Source: Clostridium folliculivorans (GTDB lineage Bacteria > Bacillota > Clostridia > Clostridiales > Clostridiaceae). From it: DNA of 64,000 nucleotides. The translations under genes were made by a program, and so were the position numbers. Location of the stretch: NCBI RefSeq assembly GCF_024341905.1, contig NZ_BQXY01000001.1, positions 281,013 through 345,012 of the forward strand. Reading direction: 5' to 3'. Positions 28,947 through 38,132 of this stretch are shown here, one piece after another; within the stretch, counting starts at the first letter, position 1; the number at the start of each line of letters is the position of its first letter. The notes below the pieces were generated by a model. The model ran no database searches. It was not told the DNA's origin and saw only the letters and a program-made list of their open reading frames with translations.

Positions 28947-29753
28947 ATGAAGGTAAAAGAGATTACAGATGAAATCATAAATAAATTCGGAGGGGTTAAA
29001 TTTGAAGAAACCTGCGATCAGCTGATAAGTGGAAGTTATGATATAGAAGTTTCAGGTGTTGTAACAACATTTATGGCAACTGTAGATGTAATCAAGCAAG
29101 CAATAGATTGTGGGGCAAACTTTATTATTACTCATGAGCCAACCTATTATACTGGAGCAGACAAATTGGATTGGTTAAAAGATGACCCAGTATATATAGA
29201 AAAGAAAAAGATGTTGGAGGATCATGGTATTGCCATATGGCGCTTTCATGATCATATGCATGCGGCACCTACTGATTTAATATACGATGGCTTGCTAAAA
29301 GAAATAGGTTGGGAAGAGTACTTAATTAAAGGCCTTAAATTTCCGCATTGCTATGAGATACCAGAAATAACTCTGAATGAATTAGCAGATTTTTTCAAGA
29401 TTAAATTGGAAATGGAGGTAATTCAAATTGTTGGATCACCTGAAACAAGATGTAGAAGAGTTGGTATTTTAGTTGGTGGTGGAAGCCTAGGACTTGGCGT
29501 AGAGGAAATGCCGATGGTTTTAATGAAGGAACAAAACCTGGATGTTATTGTATGTGGTGATATTACAGAGTGGACTTTATGTCCTTATATACGTGATGCT
29601 TCTGCATTAAACATGAATAAAGCTATGCTTGTATTAGGGCATGAACGTAGTGAAGAAGCTGGTATGAAATATATGTCAAGATGGCTTGCGCCAATGCTAA
29701 AAGAAACACCTGTATATTTTATAGATACAAAAGAACCCTTTATATATCTATAA
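28947..29753 (+). CDS. NIF3-like dinuclear-metal protein
   Basis: 268 residues of the NIF3/YqfO/DUF34 family. Metal-ligand regions are recognisable: FIITHEPTYY (His and following residues), DHMHAAPTD (His/Asp) and the C-terminal GHERSEEAG (His/Glu). It is of the short form, without the inserted PII-like domain. The internal ATG at 28947 is preceded by TGGAGG and fits the family start (KVKEITDEI). The biochemical role of the family is unsettled (proposed metal-dependent hydrolase or metal chaperone). Its presence in an uptake operon with esterases and a deacetylase suggests a hydrolytic step on the imported compound, which is inference. Confidence 0.75.
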   Translation: MKVKEITDEIINKFGGVKFEETCDQLISGSYDIEVSGVVTTFMATVDVIKQAIDCGANFIITHEPTYYTGADKLDWLKDDPVYIEKKKMLEDHGIAIWRFHDHMHAAPTDLIYDGLLKEIGWEEYLIKGLKFPHCYEIPEITLNELADFFKIKLEMEVIQIVGSPETRCRRVGILVGGGSLGLGVEEMPMVLMKEQNLDVIVCGDITEWTLCPYIRDASALNMNKAMLVLGHERSEEAGMKYMSRWLAPMLKETPVYFIDTKEPFIYL

Positions 29754-29798
29754 CTAAATAAGAAAGAAATCTATGGTTGCTTAAGTGGAGGAATATTT

Positions 29799-30743
29799 AT
29801 GTCATACAAAGAAAGAATTTTGCCTGAATTATTGCCAATCTTACATAATGCAGTAAGATTTGATTTGAATAAGGATTTAGAAATGATGAGAAATATTAAA
29901 TTGCCACCTATAGAAAAGTCTAACAATATATTAACTACTGCATGTATGATTAGCGGTCCAGAGTCAGAACTGTTAGTGAAAATTTATGAGCCTAAGGATA
30001 GAAAGAATGTAAAATTGCCTGTAGTATTTTGGATTCATGGCGGTGGATATGTCATCGGTCACCCTGATGGAGATGATGGGTTATGTGAGTTATTCGTTAA
30101 TGAAGTAAACTGCGTTGTCATTTCGGTTGATTATAGGTTGGCACCAGAAAATTTATATCCAGCGGCAATTGAGGATTGTTATTCTGGACTTAAATGGACG
30201 GTAGAAAATGCAGAAAAACTAAAAATAGATACTTCAAGGATTGCTATTGCAGGAGCAAGTGCTGGAGGTGGGTTAACAGCTGCACTTGCATTGATGGTTC
30301 GCGACCGAAATGAAATAAAAGTAGCATTTCAGATGCCTTTATACCCGATGCTAGATGATAGGAATATAACTCCATCCAGTTATGAAGTGAACGAAGAAAA
30401 TGTACCGACAGCATGGAATAGGGAGGCAAACCAGATTGCATGGAAGATGTATTTAGGAGATATGAGTTCAGATCAGGTACCTTATTATGCTGCTCCTGCA
30501 AGGGCTAAAGATTTGACTGGGCTTCCACCTGCATATATATTTGTAGGTCAAATTGATCCTTTTAGGGATGAGATAATAGATTATGTTGGTCGATTAGCAC
30601 AGGCTGGTGTTGATGTGGAATTTCATTTATACCCAGGATGCTTTCATGGCTTTGATTCGATTTTTAACGATACTAATATTAGTAAACAAGCTAGGAATGG
30701 TTGCATAAGTGCATTAATAAAGGCATTAAATACAGTGAAATAG
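29799..30743 (+). CDS. HSL-family alpha/beta hydrolase (esterase)
   Basis: 314 residues of the hormone-sensitive-lipase-like carboxylesterase family. The oxyanion-hole motif HGGG is at residues 80-83, the nucleophile Ser154 in GASAGGG, and the Asp and His of the triad lie in DPFRDE and FHGFD. No signal peptide, so it acts in the cytoplasm. Such enzymes hydrolyse short-chain acyl esters. It is one of two unrelated esterases in this operon. Confidence 0.87.
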   Translation: MSYKERILPELLPILHNAVRFDLNKDLEMMRNIKLPPIEKSNNILTTACMISGPESELLVKIYEPKDRKNVKLPVVFWIHGGGYVIGHPDGDDGLCELFVNEVNCVVISVDYRLAPENLYPAAIEDCYSGLKWTVENAEKLKIDTSRIAIAGASAGGGLTAALALMVRDRNEIKVAFQMPLYPMLDDRNITPSSYEVNEENVPTAWNREANQIAWKMYLGDMSSDQVPYYAAPARAKDLTGLPPAYIFVGQIDPFRDEIIDYVGRLAQAGVDVEFHLYPGCFHGFDSIFNDTNISKQARNGCISALIKALNTVK

Positions 30744-30759
30744 TAAGGAGGAGAAAAAA

Positions 30760-31551
30760 ATGGCATTTTCACAGGTGAATTTTTATTCAAAATCATTAAG
30801 AAAAATTGTTACTTTCAATGCAATTGTTCCAATAGATACAATAGAGATACCAGGAATGAAAGAAGTGAAGAAGGGATCTATGAAATCTCTTTATATTTTA
30901 AGTGGTTACTCAGGGAATTATACAGATTGGATTTGTGGAAGCCGAATTCAAGAATTAGCTCTAAAACATAATATTGCAGTATTTATGCCTTCAGGCGAAA
31001 ATAGCTTCTATCTAGATGATACTGACAAGGGGGAGCTATACGGAGAGTTTGTTGGAAGCGAGCTAGTTGAATTTACACGAAAACTATTTCAGTTATCAGA
31101 GAAAAGAGAAGATACCTTTATAGGTGGACTTTCTATGGGAGGATATGGTGCCATAAGAAATGGTTTGAAATATTATGATAATTTCAGCCGCATAATTGCA
31201 TTGTCATCTGCTCTTATAATTCATAATGTTGCAGGAATTCCTGAGGATTTTAAAGATCCAATTGCTGACTATAAATATTACACAAGAGTTTTTGGGGATT
31301 TGAATCAATTATTAGGAAGTGACAAAGATCCTGAGGCACTTATTAGCAAACTAAAGCAGGAGGACAAACCTATTCCTGACATATATATGGCTTGTGGAAA
31401 AGAAGACTTTCTTATAAATGAAAACAGAAGTTATCATGAATTTTTAGTTTCAGAGGAAGTAGAACATACTTATGTGGAAGGACAAGGAATTCATGATTGG
31501 AATTTCTGGAATGAATATATTGAGAAATCTATACTTTGGGCGCTGGAATAA
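30760..31551 (+). CDS. EstA/esterase D-type alpha/beta hydrolase
   Basis: 263 residues. The putative-esterase (esterase D/CE1-like) fold: LYILSGYSGNYTDW, nucleophile Ser125 in GGLSMGGYGA, a late Asp in CGKEDFL and His in GIHDWNFW. Relatives include tributyrin esterases and acetyl- or feruloyl-xylan esterases. No signal peptide, so it is intracellular. AAGGAGGAG lies before the ATG. Its role next to a CE4 deacetylase suggests stepwise deacylation of an imported ester. Confidence 0.87.
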   Translation: MAFSQVNFYSKSLRKIVTFNAIVPIDTIEIPGMKEVKKGSMKSLYILSGYSGNYTDWICGSRIQELALKHNIAVFMPSGENSFYLDDTDKGELYGEFVGSELVEFTRKLFQLSEKREDTFIGGLSMGGYGAIRNGLKYYDNFSRIIALSSALIIHNVAGIPEDFKDPIADYKYYTRVFGDLNQLLGSDKDPEALISKLKQEDKPIPDIYMACGKEDFLINENRSYHEFLVSEEVEHTYVEGQGIHDWNFWNEYIEKSILWALE

Positions 31552-31568
31552 AATATGGAGGCATAGAC

Positions 31569-32399
31569 ATGGCTATTATAAAACAACTTTTTCCAAGAGG
31601 AATCAAGAAGGCCTTTACTTTGAGTTATGATGATGGAATTACTCAGGATAAAAGATTAGTTAACATTTTTAATAAGTATAACTTAAAAGCTACATTTAAT
31701 TTGAATTCTGGACTCCAAAATGAGGATGGATCTTTTGTAATAAACGATTTACTAATAAAAAGAATAAATGAAAATGAGATAGTTGATGTATATAGAGGAC
31801 ATGAAATTGCAATTCATGGATTAAGGCATCTTTCACTAACTGATATAACTAAAGAACTTGTGATTAAGGAAATCCTTGAGGATAAGCAAAATCATGAGAA
31901 GATTTTTGGTTATCCTGTAAGAGGGATGGCATATCCTTATGGAGTTTATAATAAAACAGTTTTTGAGGTATTAGAAACTCTTGGAGTGGCTTATTCGAGA
32001 ACTGTAAACAATCACGGCAAATTTGATTTGCCTTTAAACTATTTAGAATGGAATCCTACAGCTCATCATAATGTTGCAAATTTAATGAGTGTAGCAGAAA
32101 GATTTATTAAGGAAGAATTTAATTCATTAGGTATTTTCTATTTATGGGGACATAGTTATGAATTTGATTTATATAATAATTGGCAAGTAATAGAGGAACT
32201 CTGTAAATATGTAAGTAATAAGGAAGACATTTGGTATGCAACAAATATACAGATAATAGATTATCTTACTGCATTAAATGGATTGAAATTCTCTAAAGAT
32301 TATACTTTTGTCTATAATCCATCTGAACTTTCAGTTTGGATAGAATTCAATGGAATATCAATAGAGATAAAAGCAGGTGAAACAAAAATATTAAGTTAG
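31569..32399 (+). CDS. Polysaccharide deacetylase (CE4/NodB) family protein
   Basis: 276 residues with the NodB homology pattern: TLSYDDGITQD (catalytic base and metal Asp), GHEIAIHGLRHLSL (two metal His) and YPYG. No signal peptide, so it acts inside the cell, unusual for peptidoglycan or chitin deacetylases. This points to a small imported substrate. The frame could begin upstream, overlapping the esterase gene by 16 bp, but ATG 31569 has TATGGAGG in front of it. Removes N- or O-acetyl groups; the substrate is unknown. Confidence 0.85.
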   Translation: MAIIKQLFPRGIKKAFTLSYDDGITQDKRLVNIFNKYNLKATFNLNSGLQNEDGSFVINDLLIKRINENEIVDVYRGHEIAIHGLRHLSLTDITKELVIKEILEDKQNHEKIFGYPVRGMAYPYGVYNKTVFEVLETLGVAYSRTVNNHGKFDLPLNYLEWNPTAHHNVANLMSVAERFIKEEFNSLGIFYLWGHSYEFDLYNNWQVIEELCKYVSNKEDIWYATNIQIIDYLTALNGLKFSKDYTFVYNPSELSVWIEFNGISIEIKAGETKILS

Positions 32400-32465
32400 C
32401 AATTGATAAAATTAATAAATGTATGATAAATTGTACATCTATATAAATGAAGAAGGTGTAATAAA

Positions 32466-32888
32466 ATGCTGTTAGATGCAGAGTTAGTGTTAGAGTTAAA
32501 CGTAGAAGTAGGAGAAGTTCAAGAGGTTGGAAAAACACCAAAGGGATTTCTTAGACTTATTCCTATAACTGGAGGAACATTTTCTGGAAAAAACATAAAA
32601 GGCAAAGTTTTATCTGGAGGTTATGATTGGAATACCGCTTTGAATGATGAGATAGTACATGCATTTGCAAGATATACATTACAAACTGATGATGGGGTAT
32701 ATATTTCTATTGAAAATGAAGGATATTTAGATTCAAGAATTCAGGATAAGAAGATTAAAACTACTCCCCGATTCCAAATATCTGATGGCAAATATGATTG
32801 GCTGAGAAGTGGTGTTTTCGTAGGGAATTTAGAGGCTGGAAAAACTGATACACCAAGTGTTAGCATAAAAGTTTATGAAATGAAATAA
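32466..32888 (+). CDS. DUF3237-family protein
   Basis: 140 residues of the DUF3237 family, a small beta-barrel protein with no established function (FLRLIPITGGTFSG, then KVLSGGYDWN and DGVYISIENEGY). Last gene of the esterase-rich operon. A second family member lies at 36602-37078 on the other strand. Its repeated association with esterases suggests a binding or enzymatic role in acyl-ester breakdown, but nothing more can be seen. Confidence 0.75.
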   Translation: MLLDAELVLELNVEVGEVQEVGKTPKGFLRLIPITGGTFSGKNIKGKVLSGGYDWNTALNDEIVHAFARYTLQTDDGVYISIENEGYLDSRIQDKKIKTTPRFQISDGKYDWLRSGVFVGNLEAGKTDTPSVSIKVYEMK

Positions 32889-32920
32889 ATTAATTCAATA
32901 GATTTATAGAGTTTATACCA

Positions 32921-32949
32921 TAGACAACAATAGAGGGGTATAATATAAT
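32921..32949 (+). promoter_or_regulatory. Sigma-A-type promoter of the LacI-type gene
   Basis: TAGACA (32921-32926), 17-bp spacer, TATAAT (32944-32949). Confidence 0.6.
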
Positions 32950-32992
32950 TTAACTAAATTAGGATCAGATAAAGAAAAGGATGATTTTAGGT

Positions 32993-33964
32993 ATGGCAAC
33001 TATAAAAGATGTGGCTGAGATAGCTGGAGTAACAGTTACAACAGTTTCAAGAGTTTTGAATAACAGAGGCTATATAAGTGACTCCACAAGAGAAAAGGTC
33101 AACGCTGCTATGAAGGAGCTTAACTATCAGCCAAATGAATTAGCAAGATCTTTGTTTAGAAAAAAATCAAATATTATAGGATTAATTGTACCGGATGTAG
33201 CTCATCCATTTTTTGCGAAGTTAACAAGCTATATAGAGGCCTATGCCTATGCGGCTGGATATAAGGTATTGCTATGTAATTCTTATCAAGATGCTACAAA
33301 GGAAAAAGATTATGTTGAGATGCTTAAAGGAAATCAAGTTGATGGAATAATAATGGGAAGCCACACCTTGGAAACTTCTGATTACCTAACCCCAACTCTT
33401 CCTATCGTTGCAATTGATAGGGACTTCTCAAATAATATACCTTTTATAACCTCTGATAATTATGCTGGAGGACTAATTGCTACTAATTTGTTACTGGATA
33501 AAGGGTGTAAGAAACTTGCTCATATAAGCGGACCTTTGGAGCTTAGTACTCCAGCAAATAAGCGTTATGAAGCCTTTATGAATACTGTGCTTGAAAGAAA
33601 GGCTCAGTATGTAGTTGAGCAAGCTAAGTTAGATGTATATGAGAGTTATAAAAAGCTAGCTCGTAAAATTTTTCATAAACATCCTGATATTGATGGGGTA
33701 TTTGCTAGCAGCGACATGATAGCTGCTGCAATGATGCAAGTTTCACAAGAACTCGGCAAAGAAGTGCCTAGAGATATAAAGGTTATCGGATATGACGATG
33801 TTGAGGTTGCTTCATTAATGGCCATTCCATTGACTACAATAAAGCAGCCAATAGACGAAATGGCTCAGTTAGCAATTAAACTTCTATTAGATCAAATGGA
33901 AGGCAAAAAGGTCACAGTTGAAAATGTTTTACCAGTGAAACTAATTGAAAGAAAGAGTACTTAA
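32993..33964 (+). CDS. LacI-family transcriptional regulator
   Basis: 323 residues. The N-terminal helix-turn-helix MATIKDVAEIAGVTVTTVSRVLNN and hinge (NYQPNELARSL), then a periplasmic-binding-protein-like effector domain (IIGLIVPDVAHPFFAKL...DGIIMGSHT...VIGYDDVEVASL). The start at 32993 gives the canonical MATIKD N-terminus. It sits between the acyl-ester operon and the GH43 gene and probably represses one or both in response to a sugar derivative. The effector and operator are not known. Members of this family also bind sites such as those before the uronate genes, but a link is not shown. Confidence 0.9.
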   Translation: MATIKDVAEIAGVTVTTVSRVLNNRGYISDSTREKVNAAMKELNYQPNELARSLFRKKSNIIGLIVPDVAHPFFAKLTSYIEAYAYAAGYKVLLCNSYQDATKEKDYVEMLKGNQVDGIIMGSHTLETSDYLTPTLPIVAIDRDFSNNIPFITSDNYAGGLIATNLLLDKGCKKLAHISGPLELSTPANKRYEAFMNTVLERKAQYVVEQAKLDVYESYKKLARKIFHKHPDIDGVFASSDMIAAAMMQVSQELGKEVPRDIKVIGYDDVEVASLMAIPLTTIKQPIDEMAQLAIKLLLDQMEGKKVTVENVLPVKLIERKST

Positions 33965-34014
33965 TTAGTTTGTTTTTTATAACACAGTGTTATAAATTGA
34001 TGTTAAAGACTGTT

Positions 34015-34266
34015 CTAAAGATTCCTAGTGAATAGAGGAAAATTTCCGTAGTTAATTATATTAATAATTGTGATAATAAGAGAGTATAGAAGAATGCTAA
34101 GACATGTAATGAAAACAAGGATTAGCCATTTCTTCTTTTTTCTTTTGTAAGAAAAAATGCTTGCTACAACTCCTAATAATGGTAATAAAAACTTTATAAT
34201 TAAGCCTATTACAATAAAGATATAAAATGATAATGTGAAAAGAGCTTGATCAATATTTTTATGCAT
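34015..34266 (-). CDS. Small two-helix membrane protein
   Basis: 83 residues with two hydrophobic helices (about 11-38 and 46-70) around a lysine-rich cytoplasmic turn (YKRKKKK). AAGAGGT lies 8 nt before the ATG, which supports real translation. No family recognised. It is the only gene on this strand for some distance. Function unknown. Confidence 0.55.
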   Translation of the reverse strand: MHKNIDQALFTLSFYIFIVIGLIIKFLLPLLGVVASIFSYKRKKKKWLILVFITCLSILLYSLIITIINIINYGNFPLFTRNL

Positions 34267-34391
34267 AATGGATACCTCTTTTTTAACAATAAAGATTAAT
34301 AATATGAATAAATCTTATTAGAGATTAACACACCTATATATAGAATTATTTGAGTTGACGATTAGTATTAAATTAAATATTAACAAATTTA

Positions 34392-34420
34392 TTGAAACGT
34401 TGTAAAAATAATAATATAAT
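34392..34420 (+). promoter_or_regulatory. Promoter with overlapping cre-like site, far upstream of GH43
   Basis: TTGAAA (34392-34397), 17-bp spacer, TATAAT (34415-34420): a near-ideal sigma-A promoter. TTGAAACGTTGTAA overlaps the -35 and resembles a cre. If it serves the GH43 gene the leader would be about 615 nt long. Confidence 0.55.
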
Positions 34421-35041
34421 ATCTGTATAATAACAATATTAATGACATATACAGTTAAACCTGTCAGAGCTCAAATAGAAAAAATATCGTAATAAATATT
34501 CAATTCTAATAAAAAAGTATAGTAATATTAATATCTATCTTTCTCAATTAATCAAAAGACTTCTATTAATCTTGAATTTTCTAAATTTATAAATGCAAAA
34601 ATTATGATTATTTACAATAATATAAGATGCTTTAAAACGCTTAAAACAAATCTATAAATTTTTTCCATATTTTGATTCTAAATAATTTTCATTCAGTATA
34701 TTACGACACATTATGTAAACCTTATTAATCTCAATTAGTTTGAATTAAAATCATTTAACGTTAAATAAGATGTATGCTTGGATATTAGATTAACTAAACA
34801 AAAGTAATAATTTAAAGAAGGGAGGAATGAGAGGAAAACAGTGTTGAATAATATATCTATTTCAGACTTTACTATAAGCTAATATTTAAACTAATCTTTT
34901 AAGAGATATTGTACACAATTCAAGTATCGTTTATCCTATGATCTTTACCCCCAAGTATACTCTTAAAGCATAAAGTTTGATGTCCAATGATCCTTACACT
35001 AATTCATAAATAGAAAATAAATTTTGAAAGGTGTGTAATAA
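34421..35041. other. Long non-coding stretch before the GH43 gene
   Basis: No convincing gene. A dyad ACAGTTAAACCTGT lies at 34451-34464, just after the predicted transcription start. A GGGAGG site at 34821-34826 precedes only very short frames. No known riboswitch class was recognised. Confidence 0.4.
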
Positions 35042-36505
35042 ATGTTTAAAAAGATATTTCTATGTTTGGTCATAATCTTTGCAATTTGCTTGCCAGATCT
35101 AGGTGTAAAAGCTTCTGCTGCCACTTTTACTAATCCGCTAGGAGGCGGAGCAGATCCCTGGGTTATTTCAGCTGGTGGATACTACTATTATGTTCAATCA
35201 AATGGCGGTAATACTATAACTATTAGAAAATCTTCAACTCTTCAAGGGATAACTAGTGGAACAGAGACTACTGTATGGACTGCACCTGGGGGAACCCCAT
35301 ATTCCAGTGAAACCTGGGCACCAGAATTACATTATGTAAGAGGCAGATGGTATATTTATTTTGCTGCTGATAATGGTACAAATGAAAATCATAGAATGTA
35401 TTGTTTAGAAGGTGGTACAGATGCTAATAACCCATTAAATGGGGCTTTCAACTTTAAAGGAAAGGTTGCAGCTTCTACAGATAGATGGGCTATAGATGGC
35501 ACCGTTTTAGATTACAACAATCAACTATACTTCATATGGTCTGGTTGGGAAGGTACTACTAATGTAGCACAAAACTTATATATAGCTAAGATGAGTAATC
35601 CGTATACTATATCAGGAGATAGAGTACTGATATCTACACCTGATCAAGGCTGGGAGAGGAATGGAACACCATATATTAATGAAGGACCAGAAGTTCTTGT
35701 AAGTGGTTCTACAGTAAATATAATATATTCTGCAAGTGGAAGCTGGACAGATGATTATTGTTTAGGAAGACTAACTTGTACTAATGGAGACTTAATGAAT
35801 AGATCTGCGTATACAAAGGTTGGTCCTGTATTTTCTAAGTTTGGAGATGTATATGGTCCAGGACATGCTAGTTTTGTAAAATCACCTGATGGAGTACAAA
35901 ACTGGATTGTATATCATGCTGCAGTATCACAAGGTTCAGGATGGACAAGAAATATAAGAATGCAGCAATTTACAATACTAAGTAATGGAACTCCAATGTT
36001 TGGTGTGCCAGTACAACCTAATGTGCCACTTCAAGTGCCTTCAACTGGCAATAGTATGCCGCTAGTAAATAACGGCATATATACGCTTACAGCCCTATGC
36101 AGTAATCTTAACTTGGATGTATCAGGTGGAGCAAATACTGATGGAACTAAGCTTCAGCAATATCAAAGTAATGGGACCGCAGCACAACAATTTAGATTTG
36201 TAGATTGCGGTGGTGGATACTACAAGCTAGTGCCAATGTGTGCTCCTAATATGTGCGTCGACAACCCTTATGGATCAACAGCACTTGGCGGTGCAGTTGC
36301 ATATCAGATATGTACTGATAATGGCCAAGATGCACAAAGATTTAGAATTGAAGACATGGGAAATGGAGTATATAAGTTAGTGAATAAAGCTAGTAATCTT
36401 CCTCTAGATGTTGCAGGAGCATCAACACAGAGTGGTGCACAGATAGATCAGTGGCAGGATAACGGAAATAATGCTCAGAGATGGAGATTAACTCGTGTAG
36501 GTTAA
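35042..36505 (+). CDS. Secreted GH43 arabinofuranosidase-like enzyme with ricin-type lectin domain
   Basis: 487 residues. A signal peptide (about 1-27) is followed by a five-bladed GH43 catalytic domain (30-340) with the base Asp38 in ADPWVI, the pKa-modulating Asp in AIDGTVL and the acid Glu in NEGPEVL. The blade pattern resembles the exo-alpha-1,5-arabinofuranosidase type of GH43. Residues 345-487 are a ricin-type beta-trefoil (CBM13-like) with three QxF/QxW repeats (AAQQFRF, DAQRFRI, NAQRWRL). Expected to release arabinose from arabinan or arabinoxylan outside the cell. A ribosome site GAAAGG precedes the ATG. Specificity within GH43 cannot be fixed by eye. Confidence 0.85.
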   Translation: MFKKIFLCLVIIFAICLPDLGVKASAATFTNPLGGGADPWVISAGGYYYYVQSNGGNTITIRKSSTLQGITSGTETTVWTAPGGTPYSSETWAPELHYVRGRWYIYFAADNGTNENHRMYCLEGGTDANNPLNGAFNFKGKVAASTDRWAIDGTVLDYNNQLYFIWSGWEGTTNVAQNLYIAKMSNPYTISGDRVLISTPDQGWERNGTPYINEGPEVLVSGSTVNIIYSASGSWTDDYCLGRLTCTNGDLMNRSAYTKVGPVFSKFGDVYGPGHASFVKSPDGVQNWIVYHAAVSQGSGWTRNIRMQQFTILSNGTPMFGVPVQPNVPLQVPSTGNSMPLVNNGIYTLTALCSNLNLDVSGGANTDGTKLQQYQSNGTAAQQFRFVDCGGGYYKLVPMCAPNMCVDNPYGSTALGGAVAYQICTDNGQDAQRFRIEDMGNGVYKLVNKASNLPLDVAGASTQSGAQIDQWQDNGNNAQRWRLTRVG

Positions 36506-36530
36506 GGTTCATAATATTATAAGATTAAGG

Positions 36531-36580
36531 GTGCTGTATTGGTGATAAAAAAATTGCTAATACAACACTCTATTTATTTT
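36531..36580 (+). terminator. Terminator of the GH43 gene
   Basis: Arms GTGCTGTATT (36531-36540) and AATACAACAC (36559-36568) pair with a one-base mismatch around an AT-rich loop; a T-rich tail follows. Confidence 0.6.
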
Positions 36581-36601
36581 TACTAAAATTATATTTAAAG
36601 A

Positions 36602-37078
36602 CTACATAACCTTATAGAATTTAAGCAAGACATTTTCAGGTAATCGAGTAGCATAACATACAAAAATACAATCCATCATCCATTTATAGCTCTCATCATA
36701 GGTCTCGAATGTAGGAATTGTGCGGAAATAATACACGCTAGGATCAACAAACTTGCCTGATTTAACATCTTCAACATATTCAATTGGCACTGTACGAACT
36801 CCATTATTCTCTATGTAAATGGAGGCACCATCCTCTAGCTTTATAGCGTATCTTGCTGAAAGGTCACACTTCCCATCTGGGCGAATGATTTGACTATCTA
36901 TGCCACCTGGCAATACTTCTCCATTAAAGCCATCACCAATTACTTTTCCAGATAAAATAGGGATTAACTGGCGTCTTCCAACTGTATCGTCTTGTCCAAC
37001 AACTATAGGTTTATCGACTACAATTTCAATGCTGAATATTTCTTTAAGTTCTGATTCTTTAATATCACTAGTATTCAT
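36602..37078 (-). CDS. Second DUF3237-family protein
   Basis: 158 residues of the DUF3237 family (RQLIPILSGKVIGDGFNGEVLPGG and SARYAIKLEDGASIYIENNG). Compared with the copy at 32466 it has an extra N-terminal segment and a longer middle loop; identity looks low, so they are old paralogues. ATG 37078 is annotated; an in-frame TTG at 37090 lies only 1 nt after AAAGGA and is less likely. No function is established for the family. Confidence 0.75.
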   Translation of the reverse strand: MNTSDIKESELKEIFSIEIVVDKPIVVGQDDTVGRRQLIPILSGKVIGDGFNGEVLPGGIDSQIIRPDGKCDLSARYAIKLEDGASIYIENNGVRTVPIEYVEDVKSGKFVDPSVYYFRTIPTFETYDESYKWMMDCIFVCYATRLPENVLLKFYKVM

Positions 37079-37370
37079 ATAAGAGTCCAATCCTTTCTGT
37101 ATTTCAATTAAAATTAGCTACTATCAAGTACATCTTTAATGATTTATATATTAAGTATATAAATAGATCTAGTGAATTTGCTAACCAGTAACAATCACTA
37201 TAATATTGAGTATTAACTCTATTGTAGCATATTTTATGGACATAATTACATTAAGAGCGTGAAGCTATAAAACTGTTTTTATGTAAGTTATATGGTAAAA
37301 TAAAAATATTATAAAGCTAAATGTGGCTTCTTTATATTTATATGGCATCAGAAGTTCAGGAGGTGTTTGA

Positions 37371-38060
37371 ATGTACAGCATAATGATAATTGAAGATGAT
37401 AAAAAATTAAGTACATTAATAAAAAATCATCTAGAGAAATATGGTTATAAAACCTATCAAGTAGAGGATTTTTCTAAAATAAAAACAGAGTTTGTCAGCA
37501 ACAATCCTAATCTTGTTCTTATGGATATAAATCTACCACTGTTTGATGGTTTTTACTGGTGTAGAGACATAAGGACAGTATCTAATATTCCGATTATATT
37601 TATATCAGCTAGGGATTCAGATATGGATCAAGTTATGGCTATTGAAAATGGTGGGGATGATTATATAACAAAACCTTTTTCTTATGATGTGCTACTAGCG
37701 AAAATAAAGGGAGTTATAAGAAGAGCTTATGGAAGTTATGCAGAGAGCAACAGTAGTGATGTATTTGAAGTAAACGGTCTTTTCTTATATATAGATCAAA
37801 ATATAATTGAGTATAAGGAAAAGAAAGTTGAACTAAGTAAGAAAGAATTCCAACTGCTTTATTCTTTGGTAAAGAACAAGGATAAGATTGTTTCAAGGGA
37901 GACCTTGCTTGAAGTTTTATGGAATGATATAGATTTTGTTGATGATAATACTCTATCGGTGAATATGACAAGGGTAAGAAAGAGACTAGAAGAGATTGGA
38001 ATTAAAGATGTAATAGAGACAAAGAGGGGACAAGGTTATAGAATAATATCAAGCTGGTAA
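37371..38060 (+). CDS. OmpR-type response regulator of a Bce-like module
   Basis: 229 residues. Receiver with acceptor Asp52 (LVLMDINLP) and the switch Lys in TKPF, then an OmpR/PhoB winged helix ending in VIETKRGQGYRI. Together with the short kinase and the ABC pair that follow it matches BceR-type regulators, which switch on ABC transporters against peptide antibiotics. CAGGAGGTG precedes the ATG. Confidence 0.9.
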   Translation: MYSIMIIEDDKKLSTLIKNHLEKYGYKTYQVEDFSKIKTEFVSNNPNLVLMDINLPLFDGFYWCRDIRTVSNIPIIFISARDSDMDQVMAIENGGDDYITKPFSYDVLLAKIKGVIRRAYGSYAESNSSDVFEVNGLFLYIDQNIIEYKEKKVELSKKEFQLLYSLVKNKDKIVSRETLLEVLWNDIDFVDDNTLSVNMTRVRKRLEEIGIKDVIETKRGQGYRIISSW

Positions 38061-38132
38061 TACTCAGAAAATAATTTAGAAATATAAGTTTAATACGAAG
38101 TGATGCACCAATAATTAAGGCAGGTGGTATAA

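Noticed and set aside
28947-29753. Annotation of the NIF3-like gene as GTP cyclohydrolase
   Set aside because: That label comes from an old family name; the sequence shows only the dinuclear metal fold and no folate gene is nearby.
34821-34884. Possible leader peptide (GTGTTGAATAAT...) after GGGAGG before the GH43 gene
   Set aside because: Only about 13 codons, no attenuator hairpin or functional residues, no comparative support.
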